A DNA stretch of 64,000 nucleotides from Chondrus crispus (taxonomy: Eukaryota > Rhodophyta > Florideophyceae > Gigartinales > Gigartinaceae): positions 386,244 to 450,243 of the forward strand of contig NW_005179258.1 in NCBI RefSeq assembly GCF_000350225.1, read 5' to 3'. Of the stretch, positions 56,401 through 64,000 are shown piece by piece. The position numbers and the translations under genes are program-made. The notes beneath the pieces were generated by a model. The model was not told where the DNA came from. It saw only the letters and a list, made by a program, of their open reading frames with translations, and made no database searches. Positions within the stretch are counted from its first letter, which is position 1, and every line of letters begins with the position of its first letter.

Positions 56401-57711
56401 CCCTTGGAGTTTATCGCTATTGACATCCTAGGCGAACTCCCTAGAACACCAAGAGGCAATCGATACCTCTTGGTAATATCTGATCCTTACTCAAAGCTGA
56501 CCCGAACGGTGCCGCTTAAGAGAATAACCGCCGAGACCGTTGCTCAGGCGTTCTTCACACACTGGGTCTTCGTATACGGAGCCCCAGTGAAGCTACTCTC
56601 CAATAATGGGAGTCAATTCACGTCAAGGTTCTTCCTTTCCGTGTGCAAAATCCTCCGCGTCGAAAGCGTGTTTACCACAGCTTATCACCCACAAGCTAAT
56701 GGACAAGTGGAGAGGTTCAGCCGCACCCTGGTATCCTCCCTACGGCACTACTTAGCCGACAACCAACGCGATTGGGACCAGTTCACGGACGCGCTAACCT
56801 ACGGTTACAATTGTACCGTCAATCGCATGATCGGTATGAAGCCGTTTGATCTCGTGTTATCTCGGACGCCGGCGCCGCTGTCCATCCAACAGACTCCTAC
56901 TCTGGAACAGGACGTCTCGCGGACGCAATATAAGCTCCGTTTCTTAACGTGGCTACGCAGGCTAATGTCAACAGCCCGCGACACGCTGCTCGCCGGTCAA
57001 GACCGCTATAAACGCGATTTCGACAAGAGATTGCGAACGCCGACACCGCAATACGCAATAGGTGATCAAGTCCTCATCGAGCGAGAGACATCCCTGCGAG
57101 TGGATGAGAAGACGGATAAGGACCGGGTCAATAACAAGTTAGCCCCTCGAACAGAAGGGCCGTTTCCGGTGGTGGCCCTAGACAAGCATACAGTGACCAT
57201 TGTCCGGACGACAAGCATGAAAGATAGAGTCTCGAGAGACCGCACTGTGAAGGCTCCCCCTCTACGGACCATACCCGCCGACGCCGAACCCTCGTCACCT
57301 ACGCCAACCGACGGCGACGCGTCTACCTTCATCCCCGCCGGGGCACCTCCCCGCCCGTGGAGAGACGACCTCGGCCCAGGTAACCCGGATATATCTCCGT
57401 CAAAGTCAACAGACTCGGAGGACCGAGACACTACTCGCGATAAGAACGAGATCGAGAACGCGGCGCGCAACGCGACAGTAACCCGACCTTCGGGGTCAAA
57501 AGTCGTTACCTGGAACGCCGGGAGCGCCCCTACTCCGGGATTAATAGACGTCCTCCGAGGCGACTCGCACCCCCGGATCATATCCAAATTGACTCCGAGT
57601 TCTGGCGCTACGTGTGGACCAACCGGGACACCGACGACACCTCCTCTTCCCAGGCTACGGCCTCGCGACCAACGTCCCGGGAAGACGAGACCAAAATCAC
57701 CACGCCCTTGA
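53455..57711 (+). CDS. Pol of element E, about 1418 codons
   Basis: The longest uninterrupted frame in the window. In order: protease with LDTGAGSNFV, reverse transcriptase with IYLDDIIIFSK, RNase H with YSVDTDASDAQLGCTLL, integrase zinc region (HYPAASGH...CSDC), integrase core with HPQANGQVERFSRTL, the GPF/Y-like C-terminal part (RTEGPFPVV) and a Pro/Asp-rich tail. It makes the enzymes for reverse transcription and integration. The frame starts without an obvious ATG, which fits expression from gag by frameshift or read-through. Confidence 0.9.
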   Translation: MRRRHARQASPSNPDLTGMGTLRRPWRLNSGRRSPDDKAVQPVCTLSRRNYRVYADLGITTSITVRQLTILDTGAGSNFVRADTLPKGWESLIELGEVPTIADANGRPLRTSGSITLVVRLATRTMKCKFIVCERLAAPVILGCDFNDKFVEAIHPRQKVVELDDGTKVPIVRKPATRRADAPPLPSEQEYENDPGRVSPKLKVSRPVIIQPGTQAWVHVPNGRTDLSVLEPNPQLYAKHRVSPSNGAAHITALREFKVLVANFASAPKRLSKNQVLGYVTPHPRAMIRTAMPLDALLVAEFTEGDKLQSEKGEKLPPASSNGEPQEIDAVSLQHLPSHVRTRVRDMLTPYSRMWSGNLGEIRATQHRIELNPGSKPFRCQPYRAGPRSRQAEQDAVDGMISSGVISRSQSEWASPVVLIPKPDGSLRFCVDYRRLNAMTVRDTYPIPRMNECLDSLGEANVFTNLDCNSGYWQIPVAEEDRPKTTFTCHAGTYQFNRMPLGLMHAPATFQRMLDILLSGYRWKSCLIYLDDIIIFSKDYETHLKDVKVILSALQEEVLSLKLNKYKFFQDSVEYLCHIIRPGELHVHPKNVSALAEGQPPRTQTELRSFLGMCNVYRRFVDHFAKIAAPLTSMLKKGEPDRLPELDEDRRSAFEALKTCLTSPPILRLPRLGLPYSVDTDASDAQLGCTLLKQHEDGNRYPVGFWSRTLSSAERNYSTTEKECLAIVWAIQTLRPYLERERFTVNTDHHSLRWLMILADASGRLARWRLCLAEFDFDVTYVEGIKICLADALSRIPSTGGTTVPIDEEIPCFSVLEFHEDKPEVESEEWDDDIHDGCFALAPSASKAAITHDEIVLAQHSDLFCKEIASHLKKGEGVAQIRLSKFFMNKEAVLCRKAHLDGVEQIVVPTTLRERVLYMAHYPAASGHPGGRRLFYMLRQRYYWRSMSVDAYATVRRCSDCAKARIKLRKHNAKLKTFPPMGPLEFIAIDILGELPRTPRGNRYLLVISDPYSKLTRTVPLKRITAETVAQAFFTHWVFVYGAPVKLLSNNGSQFTSRFFLSVCKILRVESVFTTAYHPQANGQVERFSRTLVSSLRHYLADNQRDWDQFTDALTYGYNCTVNRMIGMKPFDLVLSRTPAPLSIQQTPTLEQDVSRTQYKLRFLTWLRRLMSTARDTLLAGQDRYKRDFDKRLRTPTPQYAIGDQVLIERETSLRVDEKTDKDRVNNKLAPRTEGPFPVVALDKHTVTIVRTTSMKDRVSRDRTVKAPPLRTIPADAEPSSPTPTDGDASTFIPAGAPPRPWRDDLGPGNPDISPSKSTDSEDRDTTRDKNEIENAARNATVTRPSGSKVVTWNAGSAPTPGLIDVLRGDSHPRIISKLTPSSGATCGPTGTPTTPPLPRLRPRDQRPGKTRPKSPRP

Positions 57712-58088
57712 CGAGCGGATCCCGCCCCGAGAGGCTACAAGCCGCCGAGCGAGCGAATACGTACCCTCACCGCAAAGTCCCGTGACACGTGGAGACGGGG
57801 CCCTGAAAAAAATCAAAAGAAAATCCGCCCGTCCGAAACCTCCCCACCGGCGGTGGTCACGGACCTCACGTGGGGCCCCACGGACAAGCCACCTAGTACA
57901 AGAGAGACCACCGGGGAGCACATCGCGAACTTAGCGTCTATGTGTACCTTTGGTTACCGTCCCCTCATTGTCTCGGTACGTCCTCCTCCTCCGTCACTCG
58001 CGGTTGAGGCCTCACCTCAACGCGCGCCAAACACGCCTCTGAGGCGACAAAACGGCCCCCCCTGACGGACGAGGGCCCCAAAACCTAC

Positions 58089-58301
58089 GTGTTTGAGGCC
58101 CTCACCGGGCATAAACCGGGAACGGACGGAATGCCACTTTTCCGAGTCCGGTGGTACAGGTATACTGCCGCCGACGACACCTGGGAGCCCGCGAACTACA
58201 TCGACTACAATACCGTCTTGCAGTTATGTAGAAGCAAACGTCTCTCCACACCAAACCTCCAGCTCTGGTCTACCCCCGGTAGCGTCGGGGTCGACAACTA
58301 A
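58089..58301 (+). CDS. Chromodomain segment of element E
   Basis: Encodes FRVRWYRYTAADDTWEP followed by a short helix and a basic end, the same position and pattern as the chromodomains of B and C. The stretches on either side (57712-58088 and 58302-58737) hold Pro/Arg-rich frames only. Confidence 0.65.
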   Translation: MFEALTGHKPGTDGMPLFRVRWYRYTAADDTWEPANYIDYNTVLQLCRSKRLSTPNLQLWSTPGSVGVDN

Positions 58302-58737
58302 ACTTTCCCCGCCGCCGCCCCGCGACGTGGGTCGTAAGTGTCTCTCAGGATGACACACCGAAGGACGGTCCGATAATTAGACTGACCTTCCCACCTCGCG
58401 TCATGCCGCGTACTGTCCAAACCCTCGAGGGGGGGCTTCACGCTAGCGCCACCTAACATTCCTCGATCCTCAGCTCCAAGCTGTGCGACCCCCCTTCAAG
58501 GGGAAGAATTCACTGAACCACGTGGATGACACGCCCTCTCGAGAGACGCGACTTACTGCCTCGTGGCCGCACAGTCTCCTCGTGGCACGGTACACTGTCC
58601 GCGATATCGGCTCTGGCCGAGTGCTCAGGCCGGGAAAAGCCCTTCAACTCCAAGGGTCGTGAAAGGACCGCGAAGGGTCGGGAAATGCATACTCTAGAGG
58701 GGGACGCGAAATCAGCACACCGGGGGTTGACTGGCGC

Positions 58738-59274
58738 TTGCGGCGCAAGCGCTACTTCTGCAACGAGATTAGAGCTTACCAACGAGTCAAAGATCACCTA
58801 CAGGGAAAGAAGAGAGACGACGCATTGTTGATCGCGCTGTCTTATAACGGAAAAGACAAAAACGTTGACAGACGCATGAGGATCCTTACACCAGACGGGT
58901 CTCCTGATGAAGAGTCAGGTGTAACGATGCAAGAGAGAGTGCGAAGGGAGTCAGACTTCGTGGATGACTCCCGATGGAGTCAGGTCGTGAGGTCTTGGAT
59001 TGCTATGGCCAGAACACAAGGAAAGAGCCACGTCTGCGTATGGATCGACCGGCTTGTAATGATGGCTTTCGAAGAAGGGGAGATAAGTCCATTGTATGGC
59101 CTGTCGCGCTGGGAGGAACTTGGACTACTACTATATGCACTTTTTCCAGTTGTTCGTGTCCATAGCGACGTGGAAGGGGATTATGGAACAGAATTCTGGA
59201 GAAAATTTGGAGACAGTTCTCGGAGTGGCTGGCAGAGGCCTCTTGGCAGACAATTACATTCTCCGAAGGTATGA
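58738..59274 (+). CDS. Extra plus-strand ORF in element E, unknown
   Basis: About 178 codons (first ATG at 58876) between the chromodomain and the antisense ORF. The composition is protein-like, with Trp-rich blocks such as WSQVVRSWIAMARTQGKSHV and VWIDRLVMMAFEEGE. The W-I-D with following aromatic residues faintly recalls HET-type domains, but I do not assign it. Similar sequence is not evident in B or C. It may be a captured host gene fragment. From 59,340 to 59,808 nothing further is visible. Confidence 0.4.
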   Translation: MRRKRYFCNEIRAYQRVKDHLQGKKRDDALLIALSYNGKDKNVDRRMRILTPDGSPDEESGVTMQERVRRESDFVDDSRWSQVVRSWIAMARTQGKSHVCVWIDRLVMMAFEEGEISPLYGLSRWEELGLLLYALFPVVRVHSDVEGDYGTEFWRKFGDSSRSGWQRPLGRQLHSPKV

Positions 59275-59808
59275 CAGAACAATTTTCTATAGCCCCTCTG
59301 TTCAAGAAAGGCTTGCGGACGGGGTAAGTTGAATTGGGGGCAAGGGACTATTTGTGAGGCCAACGACGCTTGCTTTGGCGACGTACCCGCGCCTCAGATA
59401 GCCTTGTCGCCGCGACCGTCTCCCACCGGGTACAAGAAGGGTCCTCAGGAGGAGGCGCAGCTGGCCGGACGGGCAAGTATGAATGACTCAGCCTATCGCC
59501 GCGCCGGTCCCGGGCGCCGCTCGACTCGCCGTGCGCGCTAGTCACCATTGAAGCTGCCACGCGGTCGCAAGCGGACGTTCTCGTCACTAAGACTCGATCC
59601 CGCCCGTCATACCCATCGCCGCGCTCGTCGCCCCAAACAATTGACCGCCACGCGCCGTCGCGCGACAGAACGCGCCTCGGTATGGCGATCGAGAGGAGAA
59701 GAGGTCCCGTTTTACTGACTACCCTAACCCACCTTCTCGGTGCCGACATGCGCGTCTCGCGTTACCAAGGGGTGCCCCGTATGAGGGCACACACCCGACT
59801 ACCCCCGA

Positions 59809-61562
59809 TTATTCATAATCGACGAGGTCTTCCTCGACACCCGCCACCGGCGCAGCCGGGGCATCCGAAGAGACCAACCCCCCGTAGGAGTCAACCGGGT
59901 CACCTGCGGTCGCCGTCGCTACAGGAGGCTGCGCCACGGTCGGCGCCACCTCCACGTTTGATACCTCTACTACCATCTGGGTGTCCGTTACGGGCGCGGT
60001 GCCACCCGCGTCTGCAGCCGCCTTAAGGCGTTTCACACCCGCCACGAATTCGGCGTTCTTCACCAACTTCGGCAACTCGTCCTCTGAGACGCCCAATTCG
60101 GCAAACAATCTACGCCGCGCTACCGACGACGCATCCGGCGACCTGGGCTCGCTGCTAGGTACCTCCGCGGGGCCTCCCCCGACAGTCAGCGTCAGTTTAA
60201 TAGCTGGTGCCACCGGCTCCGCCTGGCCGCGCATCAGCTCTGGCTGTAGACTTTTAAAAGTCACCGGATCAAACCGGATCCAATTTCCGTACGCCGGCCC
60301 TCCGACGTCCTCGCGCCTCCCCGGCGAAGCATTGGCCCGATCCGTACGGTCGTAATGATGCCCTTGACCGTACGGTACGAGCGGCCAATCCACCTTGTCG
60401 TGGATTTCTAACAGCGCATTTAGCTGATCGGACACCCATGCTCCGCCCAGTACAGTATCCAAGTTCAACTTGCGCAACCATTTAGTGATCATGGTCGGTA
60501 ACACATATAGGCGTCCATCGACGGATGACCATATGAACCGTTTCGCAACAATGGCGATCCACTCGCTAAGGAAAGTCATCCAGCGGGGCGAACGCGGCGA
60601 GTCATTGAGACTCAAGCCGAAATACACCAAGCAGGGTGGAATCTCCGCAAGGAAGTCCGCAGCGACTTCGTACTGCGAAAACCACGGCGGTATCTGGGGA
60701 TACCGCTCGTATCGGGATTAAGGCTGGAAAGTCGTCGCCTCGATCCACTCATACGCCACGAAAATTCCGAGGGCGTTTCTCATCCGACGCTCAAACTTGA
60801 GCTTGTCGTGATAACCCGGGTTGCTTTCCCGTTCTACATACTCCTCGAAGCACGAGGGGAGAATTGGCTTGTCCCATGACAAGTAGTCAACAGCTGGCTC
60901 CTCGATACGCTCTGGTAAGTTGTCCAACACACGCCTTAAATTGGCGACGTACCCCCGATCCCCCTCAATGCGGTACGCCCATATGTCGAAGTCCCACTCT
61001 ACAGGGATCGGGCGGCTACACGGCGTTCTCGCGAGCCGACGCTCCAACGCCGCTATGTACTTCTGGCGTCGAACCCGCCCATTGCGGCGATACTTTGGCC
61101 ACACGTGTTCTTCCTCCACCGCGAGGCGGAAGGAAAAATCACGAGACCATACAGCGCGTAAGGTGAGACCCCCGGGAAGAGCCCCTGTCACGTCCGCATA
61201 GGCCCGGATCAGGGGGCTGTCACGTAATCCCGCTGCATTTAGGAAGGGCGCCTGTTCGAACAGTAGCGGGGCGTTCGCCAGCGTCCTACCCCGCAATTCG
61301 CGTGGTGCTGGCCACTTGTTCCAGCCCTAGTCTCCTGTCCTCTCCGGTTCTCCATACGGATTATGGAACCGTTCCATCGCTCGTCGCACTGGACAACGAA
61401 CCGCGTCTCCCCGCTGACCGAAGCGCTTGCCGATCTACGCTGTAGCGGCGTCGTGGAAACCGAGGCGACACCCGACGGAAAGGAAGGGGCTCGAAGAGGG
61501 TAAGAAAAGGGGAATGCGAAACGACAGGGAAGCTCCAGAACAGGGTCGGTTTGGAACTTCAA
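59809..61562 (-). CDS. Antisense accessory ORF of element E
   Basis: Distant homologue of the antisense ORFs of B and C, in the same position and orientation. Shared pattern: PLLFEQAPFLNAAGLRDS with ALPGGLTLRAV corresponds to PLLYAATPWFSAIDVRDV with MLPGHLPLQAI in C, and FERRMRNALGIFVAYEWIEA to FERKMRSDTGYFLAYQMVEA. The C-terminal part is rich in Val, Ala and Pro. A couple of interruptions. Retention at this distance suggests selection on the protein. Confidence 0.65.
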
Positions 61563-61749
61563 GCCCGGAGAAGAAAAAAAGGGAAGCTAGGGGAAAACGG
61601 ACCGACTCTACGTCGCTCGGTGGTCCACATCGCCGCACACGTCCCCTCTCTTCCTATCGCAGTTGCCACGTCGGTGCCGCTGCCTCAGTTGGCCGGTATT
61701 TCTACCCTACATACACACGAGGACGCGTGTTTTTCTAAGAAGGGGGATC

Positions 61750-61863
61750 TGTAGTGCACTGTACTCGGCACCGGGACAGCTGTCCTCATCTCGCCAAATT
61801 CGCGCTCACCGCCACCACGTGTACCACGGGTACTGTAACGTGCCGATCTCACACGTTAGTGTC
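61750..61863 (+). repeat. 3' LTR of element E, truncated by element F
   Basis: TGTAGTGCACTG directly follows the purine tract AAGAAGGGGGATC. Only 114 bp remain before element F begins. Confidence 0.65.
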
Positions 61864-62196
61864 TGTTGAAGTAAACACTCAACTGTCGGCCAGACAGTCG
61901 ACAATGCGACGAGACAGCGTCACACTGGACACAATTAGGCACTCACAGGCATTCACAGATACAACTTTACTGGTTGATAGCTCTCACAGTTGCAAGTACT
62001 AATTGGGTAGCTTCGTAAATTACGATACCTCAGAGCTGGCATGCCTTAAATAGACACTCCCTACGCCCCTTCAGCCACCTATATAATAGTGGTAAATGCA
62101 CTAATGCACACCTGTTAACTAACTCCAATCACAACACAACAATTCACACACAATTCATACATTACTTAATGCACGCTGTCGGCCTGTCAACTTCCA
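61864..62196 (-). repeat. Probable 3' LTR of element F
   Basis: 333 bp with TG...CA ends on the minus strand, starting TGGAAGTTGAC right after a purine tract (GGCAAGAAAAAA) and ending ACTTCAACA. It has TATA-like motifs inside. The partner LTR is outside the window, so the borders are inferred. Confidence 0.5.
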
Positions 62197-62595
62197 TTTT
62201 TTCTTGCCGGCCGTTCCCTTGCAACATTCGTGCCTTGTAGCAAATCCTTCGCCCACACGGTGACCATCCTCAACTTGCCATGCCGCTTCCCATTCCGCGT
62301 CAACCGCCGCCAGACTGATACTCATCCTTGGCCATGTCGTTCCTTGGCCATCCTCTTCTCGGTCTGCGTCCATACTTGCACATGATTCTCACGCAACTTG
62401 TTAATCCGGCCAGCATGCGCATTGATCTTATCGCACACCTTAACGTTGCGTATCTTAACACCGCGCACCAGAACCCCTTTCCCCTAACATCGCCTTGTTC
62501 AATACAGTAACAACATCGTGCCGCGCTCCTACTCTCTCTCGACCTAGTGACCACCGCATACTTTCACCACGCCGCCCCATCCGCCGCATCCTTAC
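62197..62595. other. 3' non-coding region of element F
   Basis: About 400 bp between the pol end and the probable LTR. No ORF with recognisable features. Confidence 0.4.
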
Positions 62596-64000
62596 TTACT
62601 CCGCAGAGACCAGTGGCGATTCCTGCATGCCTGTCCAAACCACCAACTGTAGGCCAACGTCATCCTCCCTTAACGCCGATACACCTTCGTCTGCGATCGT
62701 ATCTGTGCCGTCGGTAGTGTCCGGTGCTGTCGGTCCTTTTGCGTTCCTTCTCGCGGCGTCACCTGAATCATACAACTTCACCACAGCCTACGGAAGATCG
62801 GATTCCGGCGTCCAACTTGTAGCACGACTTCCACTGATGCGTACGCGGAAATGTCGTTCGACTTCTTGTCTTCGCACATTCTTTCTCATCATAGTCCCAG
62901 CGATCCGGCCCAACGTCCTCAAGCTATCCTGGAACATGCCATCCTGCGGGTCCCCCGTCTCCATTACGCGATCCGAGATACGCCTCAACCTGTTGGCGTG
63001 TACACGAACGACCTTGTCCCCCACCTCAGCTGTAAGCTCGTACCCCACGTGCCCAAACTTGCCAGTCACCCGGTACGGTCCGATCCAAGGCTTGACGATT
63101 TTCTTGCCTTCATCCTTACCAATCTTCACTGACCACAGCAGCACCCGGTCTCCGATACTGTAGACCTCCAGATTCACTCTCTTGTCATATTGCTTTTTCG
63201 CGCGCGCGCGAGACTCCTGCTTTGCTTAGCAACTGTTTGTGTAACAAAGCCAGTCGGTCTGCCAAACTATCGGGCTCCTCCTCGAAACACCCACGGTCTA
63301 CCTCCCCCCAAGCTGTGAACGCCTCCACCCCAAACATCGCTTTGTAGAGTGTCATGCCCGTTGCTCCACAAATGCCTGTGTTGGAGCGGAAACAAGCCAA
63401 GGCCACATGTTCGTCCCAGTCATCCGTTCCCGTAGACATAAAACTAGCAAGATTCCGGGCGAGCGTGCGGTTCCACCTCTCTACTGTACCGTTGGCTTGT
63501 GGATGAAACGGGTACGTCTGCAACCTCCCTATTCCCAACATGGCGGTTAACTCCTTGATCACGCCGCCCACTAGGTTCGTTCCCCCATCTGACAGCAACC
63601 ACTCCATCGGGCCAAATACTGCAATCCAGTCCTCAATAAGCACCCTGGCGATGGTCTCGGCTCGCTCGTCTGGGATCGGCCTTGCTCTAACAAATCGTGT
63701 AAAAACATCGATGATGGCCACTACCTTGATGTTACCTTGTAGGGTCCTGGGAGTGATAGGTTGTATATCAAAAGCCACCTGCGCAAACCGTCTCTTGGGG
63801 TGCACTATCTGTAACGCTGCTTGCCGACCTGGTTGACGATCCTCCGATACCGTACACTGTAGACAATTTCTTACAAAGGCTACTGTATCCCGCGCCATAG
63901 TCTGCCACCAATACCTTCTCACAAGCTTCGCCATTGTTCTGGTCATCTTATAATGGCCATCCATCCGCGATCCGTGGACAAACCTCAGCACCTGATCCAC
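62596..64000 (-). CDS. Integrase end of Pol, element F
   Basis: Shows the integrase zinc region (HGSRMDGHYKMTRTMAKL...CLQC), the catalytic core with LLSDGGTNLVGG and HPQANGTVERWNRTL, and the C-terminal SH3-like part with GDRVLLWSVK and PWIGPYRVTGKFG, followed by a charged tail. No chromodomain. It joins element DNA to the genome. Confidence 0.8.

Larger units (their letters stand above)
50746..61863 (+). mobile_element. Ty3/gypsy chromovirus E
   Basis: A relative of B and C with the same plan: 5' LTR ending 51160, primer site TGGTCTCCCGACC at 51164-51176, gag 51297-53374, pol 53455-57711, a chromodomain segment near 58,100-58,300, an extra plus-strand ORF, an antisense ORF 59809-61562, a purine tract 61737-61749, and a 3' LTR starting 61750 that is cut by element F. 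It is broken, with a few interruptions outside pol; gag and pol are well diverged from B and C. Age cannot be read from the LTRs because the comparable parts are missing. Confidence 0.85.
61864..64000 (-). mobile_element. Ty3/gypsy element F, 3' part, runs off the window
   Basis: A minus-strand element: probable 3' LTR 61864-62196, a non-coding stretch, and the integrase end of pol from 62596 to the window edge. Unrelated at close range to A, B, C and E. Visible part has about one interruption. The remainder lies beyond 64000. Confidence 0.75.

Overview
The window looks like repeat-rich nuclear DNA of a eukaryote. TATA boxes sit 100-140 bp upstream of ATGs, one compact GT-AG intron is predicted, AATAAA signals follow genes, and both Ty1/copia and Ty3/gypsy elements are present. 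Roughly even base composition, few introns and very large LTR elements make a florideophyte red alga (Chondrus-like) my best guess. That is inference; no ribosomal or organelle marker is present to confirm it.

Layout. 1-1.9 kb holds sparse host sequence with a fragment of a HAT/TPR-repeat protein. 1.915-8.823 kb is a whole, very young Ty1/copia element on the minus strand (near-identical 360-bp LTRs, 5-bp duplication ACTGC) that carries an extra two-zinc-finger ORF between its 5' LTR and gag. 9.4-10.5 kb is a host gene of unknown function with its own TATA box and poly(A) signal. 10.6-13 kb is gene-poor and holds two pairs of local repeats. 13.9-14.6 kb is a decayed GC-rich gene. 14.656-17.275 kb is a pogo/Tigger DNA transposon with matching inverted ends and TA duplications. 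17.65 kb begins an ORF starting with a histone H3 tail, followed by remnants of an unrecognised protein.

From 19 kb to the end almost everything is Ty3/gypsy. Element A (minus, 19.0-21.8 kb) is cut by element B (plus, 21.813 kb to the second assembly gap). Element B is in turn cut inside pol by element C (minus, 27.884-42.830 kb, 14.9 kb, 5-bp duplication GAAAT). After the gap at 50.54-50.75 kb comes a third chromodomain-bearing element, E (plus, to 61.86 kb), whose 3' LTR is cut by element F (minus, running off the window).

The most interesting point is that B, C and E each carry a related large ORF on the strand opposite gag-pol, placed between pol and the 3' LTR and reading tail-to-tail with pol. 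In C it is open for 554 codons. In C the 3' LTR end next to it has a good splice-acceptor-like sequence and a strand-symmetric TATA motif pointing toward the antisense ORF. This looks like an antisense accessory gene shared by a lineage of giant chromoviruses; its function is unknown to me.
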